From positions 1 through 5,333 of the forward strand of contig JAFZAM010000114.1 of assembly GCA_017557265.1 (NCBI GenBank): a stretch of DNA of 5,333 nucleotides, given 5' to 3'. Under the pieces are notes generated by a model. The model saw only the letters and a list, made by a program, of their open reading frames with translations, was not told the DNA's origin and made no database searches. Both the position numbers and the translations under genes were made by a program. Positions within the stretch are counted from its first letter, which is position 1, and every line of letters starts with the position of its first letter. The stretch is from Oscillospiraceae bacterium. Its GTDB lineage: Bacteria; Bacillota; Clostridia; Oscillospirales; Oscillospiraceae. This document shows positions 1 to 5,333 of the stretch, one piece after another.

Positions 1-2
1 CC

Positions 3-1166
3 GTGCTCAGAGATTGCGCCATTGAAAATGCCGCGTTTACGCGACTGCTGAAGATATGGAAGGGAAGCGACGACCGCGCCGCGGCCTTCCGCGCCTCGGG
101 AGGCAAGGTCGTCGGCTGTCTCGGCTGCGACGTGCCTGAGGAGTATCTTCTTGCCGGCGGGCTGCTGCCTCTTCGCATAGCGCCCGACCCTTGGAGCGAT
201 CTGTCCGCCGCCGACGAATACCTTGAGGCGTGCTTCGATCCCATGGTGCGCAGCCAGTTCGACCGCATCGTCCGGCGCGGCGCGCCGAAGCCCTGGGACT
301 ATATAGCCGTATCCAACTCCACTGACGTCCTCGTTCGCGCGTATCTCTATCTGCGCGAGCTCAGACGCACCGAGCCGGAGGTACTGCCTCAGGACGTCGC
401 CTTCATAGACTGGCTGTTTACGCCCTCGCGCAAATTCCGGATCTATAACGAGACCCGCGCGGCGGATTTTCGCAGGAAGGCCGAGGAGTGGGCCGGAAGA
501 CCCATAACGGACGGCGACGTTCGTGAAGCGATAAACGTACTAAACGGCGAGCGGGCCGCTCTTCGCCGCATCTCGGCGCTGAGGCTCGCAGACAGACCCC
601 GCGTGAGCGGGACGGAGGCTCTCGTCATCACCGGAGCGGGCTTTTACATGGACCGCGCCGAGCATCGCGACCTCGTAAACGAGATAGCCGACGCCGCGCA
701 AGAATGGCCTGAACTGGTCGGGCCGAGATTATTCTTCAGCGGCACGGAGCAGTTCGACTCTTTTGCTTATGAAGCTCTCGAAAAGGACGGCGCCGTCGTC
801 GTTGCAGAGGATCAGGACTGCGGCATGCGCTGGTTCGAAGGCGATACCGACGCTTCGATAGCTCCCGACAAGGCCGTCGCGCGCAGATATATGCTCCGCA
901 GTCCGTCTCCCAAAAAATCCACGGTCGCAGTCCGCGTCGAGGCTATCTGCCGCGCCGCCGCGAAAGCGAAAGCCGACGGCGTCGCCGTGTGCATGGATAT
1001 GTTCGAGGAAGCAGCCAGCTGGGACTTCCCGGAGCAGAAGAAAGCGCTCTCCGGGCTAAGCATCAAGGCTGCGGAGTTTTGCAAGCTGCCGTATCCTCCC
1101 GAACGCGACGAAACGCTCGCGGAGAGGCTGGGAAGCTTCGCCCGCAGCCTGAAGGGAGGAAACTGA
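3..1166 (+). CDS. 2-hydroxyacyl-CoA dehydratase small subunit, HgdB/FldC-like (start at window edge)
   Basis: This is the small subunit of a cytoplasmic (R)-2-hydroxyacyl-CoA dehydratase, the family that converts 2-hydroxyacyl-CoA to 2-enoyl-CoA by a ketyl-radical route in amino-acid fermentation. Family hallmarks are visible in order: a GGKVVG strand followed by DVPEE and an AGGLLPLR segment (residues 33-58), EYLEACFDPMVRS (72-84), NSTD (105-108), and a C-terminal ADGV...DFPEQKKAL block (324-349). Aligned from memory with Acidaminococcus HgdB, the three cluster-ligand cysteines fall on Asp79, Thr107 and Glu335, so this chain may not hold a normal [4Fe-4S] cluster. Other cysteines are present (39, 42, 77, 273, 316, 330, 360). 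The length of 387 aa and the roughly 33 residues before GGKVVG match HgdB, so the domain looks complete. The GTG start has only two bases before it, so no ribosome binding site can be seen and the true start may lie upstream. It is the first visible gene of a three-gene operon with the large subunit. The family is certain; the substrate is unknown. Confidence 0.88.
   Translation: MLRDCAIENAAFTRLLKIWKGSDDRAAAFRASGGKVVGCLGCDVPEEYLLAGGLLPLRIAPDPWSDLSAADEYLEACFDPMVRSQFDRIVRRGAPKPWDYIAVSNSTDVLVRAYLYLRELRRTEPEVLPQDVAFIDWLFTPSRKFRIYNETRAADFRRKAEEWAGRPITDGDVREAINVLNGERAALRRISALRLADRPRVSGTEALVITGAGFYMDRAEHRDLVNEIADAAQEWPELVGPRLFFSGTEQFDSFAYEALEKDGAVVVAEDQDCGMRWFEGDTDASIAPDKAVARRYMLRSPSPKKSTVAVRVEAICRAAAKAKADGVAVCMDMFEEAASWDFPEQKKALSGLSIKAAEFCKLPYPPERDETLAERLGSFARSLKGGN
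1153..1160 (+). promoter_or_regulatory. Ribosome binding site deciding the TTG start of the large subunit
   Basis: The sequence AGGGAGGA lies at the very end of the small-subunit gene, seven bases before the TTG at 1168. It is a strong Shine-Dalgarno match and supports this unusual start codon. A second in-frame TTG at 1180 would be poorly spaced. The site sits inside the upstream coding region, so translation of the two subunits is probably coupled, in keeping with equal amounts being needed for a heterodimer. Confidence 0.8.
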
Positions 1167-1167
1167 T

Positions 1168-2478
1168 TTGCCCGAAGAATTGAAAAAAGACCCGCCGAGG
1201 GCAGTCAAGACCCTCGAGGCTGCGAAGGAATCCGGAGACTACCAGAAGAAATGGTTCCGCTCGCTCCACGAGCGCGTCGATGCGGGCGAGGACTTCGCCT
1301 ATCTCAACGCTGACGTGCCGATGGAGATATTCCGCGCGATGGATATCCCGTTTTGCGTCAATCAGTGGTGGGCGGCGATATGCTCTGCCAAGCGCATGAC
1401 CCCGCGTTACGTCGAATTCCTGCGCGAGGCGGGTTATCGCGACGACCTCTGCTCCTACTGCAGCGCCGTCCTCGGCGAGAGCATGGACCCGCAGGACGCT
1501 GAGCTCGGTCCGTGGGGCGGTCTTCCGAAGCCTACGATGGCCGTCACTCGTCTTACTTGCGACTGTCAGGGAAAGATTTTCGGCCTGTTTGCCAAAAACT
1601 ACGGAGCCGAGCTCTATATGATGGAAAACACCATGCCGCGAACCGTGCCCGAAAACTGGTGGGAGCTCGCGACTGACCGCTGGGAGGAGCTGTACGACTC
1701 CGACCGGCTCGATCTCGCGGTCGAGGAACTCAAGGAGCTTATTTCCTGGCTTGAGCGCAAGACCGGCCGCATGTTCGATAACGACAGGCTCATCCGCGTC
1801 ATGGAGCTCGTAAACGAGCAGGAGAGCTGGTACAGGAAGACGCGCGATCTCATCGCCGGGGCGCCTAAGGCGCCCGTCACAGTCGTAGACACGATAAACG
1901 CGACGATGCAGGCTCAGTGGCAGCGCGGGACCGAATGGGCCGCCGGACACGCAAAGCGCATGTACGAGGAGATAAAGGCGCTCGCAGACTCGGGTCACGC
2001 CGCCGTTCCGAACGAAAAATACCGCCTTATGTGGCTCGGACGCGGCCTTTGGCACGACTTCGCGTTTTATCAGAATTTCGAGCAGAAATACGGCGCGGCT
2101 TTCGTCTGGAGCATGTATCTCGCCATGGGCGCCGACGCATATATCAGAAACGGCTTCGAGAAGGACCCGCTCCGCGCTCTCGCCGCGCGATATATCGGCA
2201 TGGAGGACTTCCTGCACATGCCGCCGTGGAACAGCGCATGGTTCGTGCGCGAGGCGAAAAACAACCGCATCGACGGCGTCGTCTACATGGCGCCCGCCAA
2301 CTGCATGCAGGCCGTCGAGGGCTCGGGCTTCATAGTAAAGGCTCTTGAGAAGGCGGGAATCCCGGTACTTCTGTTCCGGGGGGACCCGGTGGACGACCGG
2401 AAATGGAATCGCGACAACATGACCGAGCTCGTGGGCCGGTTCATCGAGGAACGCATCATAGGAGGAGAGAAAGCATGA
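1168..2478 (+). CDS. 2-hydroxyacyl-CoA dehydratase large subunit, HgdA/FldB/HadB-like
   Basis: This is the large subunit of the heterodimeric dehydratase. It should carry the [4Fe-4S] cluster that receives one high-energy electron from an ATP-dependent activator and passes it to the 2-hydroxyacyl-CoA. The family pattern is clear: YLNADVPMEIFRAMDIPF (residues 45-62), GYRDDLCSYCSAVLGE (89-104), LTCDCQGKIFG (129-139), a helical middle with many acidic and Trp residues, RLMWLGRGLW (286-295), and APANCM...GIPVLLFRGDPVDDR (375-411). By comparison with Acidaminococcus HgdA, recalled from memory, the three cluster ligands are most likely Cys95, Cys131 (or the nearby Cys133) and Cys379, all retained. 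The length of 436 aa lies between HadB/FldB (about 410) and HgdA (about 477). It starts at TTG one base after the previous stop, with a good ribosome binding site, and its stop overlaps the next gene by four bases. The family is certain; the acid it dehydrates cannot be told. Confidence 0.92.
   Translation: MPEELKKDPPRAVKTLEAAKESGDYQKKWFRSLHERVDAGEDFAYLNADVPMEIFRAMDIPFCVNQWWAAICSAKRMTPRYVEFLREAGYRDDLCSYCSAVLGESMDPQDAELGPWGGLPKPTMAVTRLTCDCQGKIFGLFAKNYGAELYMMENTMPRTVPENWWELATDRWEELYDSDRLDLAVEELKELISWLERKTGRMFDNDRLIRVMELVNEQESWYRKTRDLIAGAPKAPVTVVDTINATMQAQWQRGTEWAAGHAKRMYEEIKALADSGHAAVPNEKYRLMWLGRGLWHDFAFYQNFEQKYGAAFVWSMYLAMGADAYIRNGFEKDPLRALAARYIGMEDFLHMPPWNSAWFVREAKNNRIDGVVYMAPANCMQAVEGSGFIVKALEKAGIPVLLFRGDPVDDRKWNRDNMTELVGRFIEERIIGGEKA
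2460..2469 (+). promoter_or_regulatory. Ribosome binding site for the CoA transferase
   Basis: AGGAGGAGAG lies within the last codons of the large subunit, with nine bases between the AGGAGG core and the ATG at 2475. It fixes the start at 2475 rather than at the in-frame ATG at 2403. Combined with the ATGA stop/start overlap at 2475-2478, it indicates coupled translation. Confidence 0.82.
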
Positions 2479-3695
2479 GCGGAACGGGACCCCTGACCGG
2501 GGTGCGCGTACTGGATATGACCCAGTTCGAGGCCGGCACCGTCTGTACGGAGACGCTGGCCTGGATGGGCGCGGAGGTCTGGAAGGTCGAGCGCCCGGTG
2601 ACGGGCGAGCAGGGGAGATACAGCGTCGTCTCTCCGGACGTCGACACCTTCGGATTCATAATCCTGAACATGAACAAGGAGTCGATAACCTGCAACGCAA
2701 AAAAGCCCGAGGGTCTCGCGCTTCTCAAAAAGCTTGCGGCTCAGGCCGACGTTTTCATCGAGAACATGGGCCCGGGAAGCGTCGAGCGGCTCGGTCTCGG
2801 CTACGACGTGCTAAAGGAGATTAATCCCCGTCTCATCTATACCCAGATGAAGGGCTTCGGCATGGACGGGCCGTACGCGGATTATCCCGCGTTTGCCCCG
2901 ATAGGGCAGTCGACCGGCGGCGTGCCGGCCATGACGGGCTTTGAGGACGGCATCCCGTGCCAGCCGGGCGTGAACGTCGGCGATTCCGGCATGGGCTACA
3001 TGACGGCCATCTCCGTATGCGCCGCGCTGTATCAGCGAGAGCAGACGGGGAAGGGGCAGCGCATCGAGGTCGACATGCAGGACACCTGCGTATGCTTCGG
3101 ACGCGCAAACTGGGAACCCTATTACTTAAACGGCGGCAAGGTGCCGATGCGCGTCGGCAACGGCATGCCTATGGAAAACGTCGCGCCGGCGGGCATGTAC
3201 CCCTGCAAGCCCTTCGGCTACAACGATTACGTTCATATCTACTGCTCCCGCCATCCCGGCAGCACGCAGTTCGACCGTCTGTGCAAAATAATCGGACACG
3301 AGGAGCTGCTCGACGATCCGCGCATGAAGACGCCGCAGTCGCGCTATCTGGTCAAAAACGAGCTCGACGCGATAATCTCCGAATGGACGGGGAAGCACAC
3401 CAAGCAGGAGGCCATGGACATTCTCTGCAAGGCTGATATCCCGGCCGGCGCGGTTCTCGACATGGACGACCTGACGAGGGACCCGTATCTCCGCAGCCGC
3501 GGCACTATGGTCGAGATAGAGCATCCCGAACGCGGAAAGCTCGTCGTTCCCGGCTTCGCGCCGAAGATGAGCGGCATCGACCTGCATTACGAAACGTCGC
3601 CGGGGCTCGGCGAGCATAACGATAAGGTTTATAAAGGCCTGCTCGGCCTTACGGACGCGGAGGTCGCAGACCTCAAGGCAAAAGGCGTTATCTGA
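2475..3695 (+). CDS. Family III CoA transferase (CaiB/BaiF), FldA/HadA-like
   Basis: This cytoplasmic enzyme transfers CoA between acids through an aspartyl-CoA anhydride intermediate. In dehydratase operons (fldA, hadA) the homologue loads CoA onto the (R)-2-hydroxy acid, taking it from the enoyl-CoA product so the cycle needs no ATP for activation. Class III marks are: LTGVRVLDMTQFEAGTVC at the N terminus (residues 7-24), MGAEVWKVERP (31-41), ENMGPGSVERLGLGYD (96-111), GFGMDGPYAD (127-136), and VNVGDSGMGYM (166-176). In the last of these, Asp170 matches the catalytic Asp169 of formyl-CoA transferase. A short NVAPAGMYPCK segment (235-245) occupies the active-site loop region, without the GGGGQ loop of oxalate-type enzymes. 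The 406 aa length is normal for the family. The ATG overlaps the stop of the large subunit and has a strong ribosome binding site. Transcription ends at the hairpin nine bases downstream. Association with the two dehydratase subunits points to a 2-hydroxyacyl-CoA role; formyl-, carnitine- or bile-acid CoA transferase is less likely given this context. Confidence 0.92.
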   Translation: MSGTGPLTGVRVLDMTQFEAGTVCTETLAWMGAEVWKVERPVTGEQGRYSVVSPDVDTFGFIILNMNKESITCNAKKPEGLALLKKLAAQADVFIENMGPGSVERLGLGYDVLKEINPRLIYTQMKGFGMDGPYADYPAFAPIGQSTGGVPAMTGFEDGIPCQPGVNVGDSGMGYMTAISVCAALYQREQTGKGQRIEVDMQDTCVCFGRANWEPYYLNGGKVPMRVGNGMPMENVAPAGMYPCKPFGYNDYVHIYCSRHPGSTQFDRLCKIIGHEELLDDPRMKTPQSRYLVKNELDAIISEWTGKHTKQEAMDILCKADIPAGAVLDMDDLTRDPYLRSRGTMVEIEHPERGKLVVPGFAPKMSGIDLHYETSPGLGEHNDKVYKGLLGLTDAEVADLKAKGVI

Positions 3696-3704
3696 GCGAA
3701 GATA

Positions 3705-3741
3705 AAAGAACGCTCCCGGAGCTTTTCCGGGAGCGTTCTTT
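3705..3741. terminator. Bidirectional intrinsic terminator between convergent genes
   Basis: A perfect inverted repeat has 16-bp arms, AAAGAACGCTCCCGGA at 3705-3720 and TCCGGGAGCGTTCTTT at 3726-3741, around a five-base GCTTT loop. The plus-strand transcript ends the stem in TTCTTT, and the minus-strand transcript ends in TTCTTTTATC, so both directions have a U-rich 3' side; the minus-strand one is the better. The stem begins nine bases after the transferase stop and ends seven bases from the stop of the minus-strand gene. One hairpin therefore very likely terminates both units. Confidence 0.93.
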
Positions 3742-3748
3742 GCATTCG

Positions 3749-5333
3749 TTATATTTCGGGGAATTCCAGCATGTCCACGAAGACGTCCTGAAACTTCGGG
3801 TCCGCCGCGAGCTCGAGGTAGTTTATCTCTCTCGCAATGACCGTCGCGCGCTCGAATTCCTTTCGACTCAAAAGGGCGAGCTTCGCGCCCTGACCGGCGG
3901 CGTTGCCTATCGCGACGACCTTGCTCTCGAGGACGGTCGGGATAAGTGCGATGCCGCACGCGCTCTTCGGGGACATATAGCTTCCGAAAGCGCCCGCTAT
4001 CATGACGGACTTGATATCCTCGGACTTTACCCCGAGGAAGTCGGACATCATCTCTATGCCGGCCGCCATCGCGCCCTTGGCGAGCTGGACCTCGCGCACG
4101 TCCTTTTGAGTGAAATAGACTTCGTTTTTGTCGCCTTTGAAGACGAGGAACGCGCGCTGCCCTTCGACGAAGATTATATTGTCCTTATATACCTCCGAAT
4201 CGGTCCCGTCGAGCTCGTCGGCTTCGACTATCCTGCCGCCGGATTCGACTATACCTACTCTTATAAGCTCGCTGAGCAGGTCTATAAGCCCGCTCCCGCA
4301 GATGCCCTGCGGCGTGCCGCCGCCAATGACGGAATAATCGAGCTTGCCGTCGACGAGCTTTATGTGGTCTATAGCGCCGTCGGCGCCGCGCATGCCGCAG
4401 CTGATCAGCGCGCCCTCGAAGGCGGGTCCCGCGGCTGTCGAGCAGGCGACTAGTCTTTCCTTAGTCCCCATGACCATCTCGCCGTTCGTGCCGATGTCAA
4501 TGAGGAGCGTGAGTTCGTCCTTCTTGTCCATTTCGGCTGCGAGGGAAGCGCCGACCGTATCCGCGCCGACGAAGCCCGCTATGTTCGGGAGCATGATGAG
4601 CTTCGCCTTCGGGGCGATATTGAAGCCGAAGTCCGCCGCGTCGAGACACATGGGCTCGGAAATGGCGGGCGTATAGGGCGCATAGGCGAGCGAGGCGGGG
4701 GAGATGCCGGTGAAAAGATGATGCATGCAGGTATTGCCGACTATCGTGACGACGAAAACGTCCTCAGAAGAGGCCTTCGCTTCGGCAAGGGCTTTTGACG
4801 TCAGCCCGGCCAAAGCTTCTCTGACGGCCGACGTGGGGCCCTCAAGGCCGTTCTCGATGGAGTATTTCATCCTCATGATGACGTCGGCGCCGTACTTGAC
4901 CTGCGGGTTGAGCATACTGACCTGCGAGAGGTCGGCGCCGGAGCGCAGGTCGACGAGGTAGGCCGCTATCGTCGTCGTACCGATGTCGAACGCGAGACCG
5001 AGCAGGGGGGAGCCCTCGGCTCTGACGGCGACGATCTCGTCGCCGAAAAGGAGCGCCTCGACCTTGAAATCGTTGGAAGTAAGCGTGTCGTAAATGCCGG
5101 AGACGACGGCGGGATCGGGCTTTATCGATGCGGCGGCAACGCCGGCTTTTTCGGCGACAGCGTCCTTGAGCCTGTCCCAGCAAGAGCGAAGATCCTTCGT
5201 GCTGGGCTTGGGGACTTCAATTGCGAAGGCCTTGACCGCGGGCATGAGGTTTACTGAGCGAGATATGCCGCCCATGAGTATCCTGTGGCCCTCGTCCTGC
5301 TTGGAGATATCGACGACGAGGTCAGACTCGACC
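3749..5333 (-). CDS. RACo-like ATP-dependent reductive activator (DUF4445/ASKHA), 5' end outside window
   Basis: RACo-family proteins use ATP to push a low-potential electron from a [2Fe-2S] ferredoxin domain into an inactive corrinoid protein, restoring the Co(I) state in methyl-transfer pathways. The visible 527 residues, numbered from the window edge, begin VESDLVVDISKQDEGHRIL, which resembles the segment just after the ferredoxin domain. A linker domain follows (about 30-108), then an ASKHA-type ATPase: phosphate-1 motif FDIGTTT (115-121), NTCMHHLF (200-207), phosphate-2 motif LLIDIGTNGEMVMG (276-289), STAAGPAFEGAL (298-309), ICGSGLIDLLSEL (344-356), adenosine motif VMIAGAFGSYM (443-453) and GNAAGQGA (476-483). 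Full-length relatives are about 620-640 aa, so roughly 100 N-terminal residues holding the CxxxxCxxC...C cluster motif should lie beyond position 5333. The reading frame is open to the edge, so the ATG at 5275 is an internal methionine. The gene is transcribed towards the dehydratase operon and is not part of it. Its partner is not in view: a corrinoid methyltransferase is the standard expectation, and a link to the dehydratase is speculative. Confidence 0.92.
   Translation of the reverse strand, partial: VESDLVVDISKQDEGHRILMGGISRSVNLMPAVKAFAIEVPKPSTKDLRSCWDRLKDAVAEKAGVAAASIKPDPAVVSGIYDTLTSNDFKVEALLFGDEIVAVRAEGSPLLGLAFDIGTTTIAAYLVDLRSGADLSQVSMLNPQVKYGADVIMRMKYSIENGLEGPTSAVREALAGLTSKALAEAKASSEDVFVVTIVGNTCMHHLFTGISPASLAYAPYTPAISEPMCLDAADFGFNIAPKAKLIMLPNIAGFVGADTVGASLAAEMDKKDELTLLIDIGTNGEMVMGTKERLVACSTAAGPAFEGALISCGMRGADGAIDHIKLVDGKLDYSVIGGGTPQGICGSGLIDLLSELIRVGIVESGGRIVEADELDGTDSEVYKDNIIFVEGQRAFLVFKGDKNEVYFTQKDVREVQLAKGAMAAGIEMMSDFLGVKSEDIKSVMIAGAFGSYMSPKSACGIALIPTVLESKVVAIGNAAGQGAKLALLSRKEFERATVIAREINYLELAADPKFQDVFVDMLEFPEI

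Noticed and set aside
1859..1875. Palindrome GGGCGCCT-A-AGGCGCCC inside the large-subunit gene
   Set aside because: The arms are perfect, but the one-base centre cannot form a tight loop without opening pairs, no U-tract follows, and it encodes an Ala-Pro-Lys-Ala-Pro stretch. It is probably a coding coincidence.
1063..2217. Long open frame of 384 codons on the minus strand opposite the large subunit
   Set aside because: It lies entirely antisense to well-recognised dehydratase genes, has an Arg/Val/Ala-rich composition with no familiar motif, and is a typical shadow frame of GC-rich coding sequence.
2403..2474. Upstream ATG at 2403 as start of the CoA transferase
   Set aside because: It would add 24 Arg/His-rich residues unlike the family N terminus and overlap the large subunit by 76 bases. 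The ATG at 2475 has an AGGAGG site at correct spacing and starts just before the conserved LTGVRVLD.
3126..3959. Minus-strand open frame of 277 codons across the junction
   Set aside because: It overlaps the transferase, the terminator and the end of the RACo-like gene, and its arginine-rich product has no recognisable domain.
3740..4453. Plus-strand open frame of 237 codons antisense to the RACo-like gene
   Set aside because: The opposite strand encodes clear ASKHA motifs. The frame starts at the terminator edge with no ribosome binding site and no recognisable motifs.
5273..5275. ATG at 5275 as start of the RACo-like gene
   Set aside because: The frame stays open to the window edge, and the 19 residues before it match the segment expected after the ferredoxin domain, so this methionine is internal.

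Overview
This window is a compact, fully coding piece of a GC-rich anaerobe chromosome. It has two converging transcription units that meet at one hairpin terminator. Low-GC stretches, mobile elements, repeats, RNA genes and CRISPR arrays are not visible. Despite the GC-rich sequence, the first gene uses ATA for 8 of its 15 isoleucines. That habit, together with the gene content (2-hydroxyacyl-CoA dehydratase, CoA transferase, RACo-type activator), suggests a strictly anaerobic amino-acid fermenter. Synergistota (Cloacibacillus-like) is my best guess and a GC-rich Clostridia relative the alternative; this assignment is an inference with low confidence.

Left unit, plus strand, 3-3695: three tightly packed genes encode the small subunit of a 2-hydroxyacyl-CoA dehydratase (HgdB-like, 387 aa), its large subunit (HgdA-like, 436 aa, TTG start one base after the preceding stop) and a family III CoA transferase (CaiB/BaiF, FldA/HadA type, 406 aa, overlapping the preceding stop by ATGA). 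Together they form a recognisable module. The transferase would move CoA onto an (R)-2-hydroxy acid made from an amino acid. The dehydratase would then remove water through a ketyl-radical mechanism to give a 2-enoyl-CoA. The exact substrate cannot be read from the sequence.

Junction, 3696-3748: only 53 bases, dominated by a perfect 16-bp hairpin with U-rich ends on both strands, which serves as a shared bidirectional terminator.

Right unit, minus strand, 3749-5333 and beyond: the 527 C-terminal residues of a RACo-like protein (ATP-dependent reductive activator, DUF4445/ASKHA fold). Its N-terminal [2Fe-2S] ferredoxin domain should lie just past the right edge of the window.

Two points deserve attention. 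First, the small dehydratase subunit appears to have Asp79, Thr107 and Glu335 at the three positions where HgdB-type subunits carry the [4Fe-4S]-ligating cysteines, while the large subunit keeps all three of its own. Second, the usual small archerase activator (HgdC/FldI/HadI) is not in the visible part of the operon, whereas a different ATP-driven electron-injecting protein lies next door in convergent orientation. Whether the two are functionally linked is speculation.
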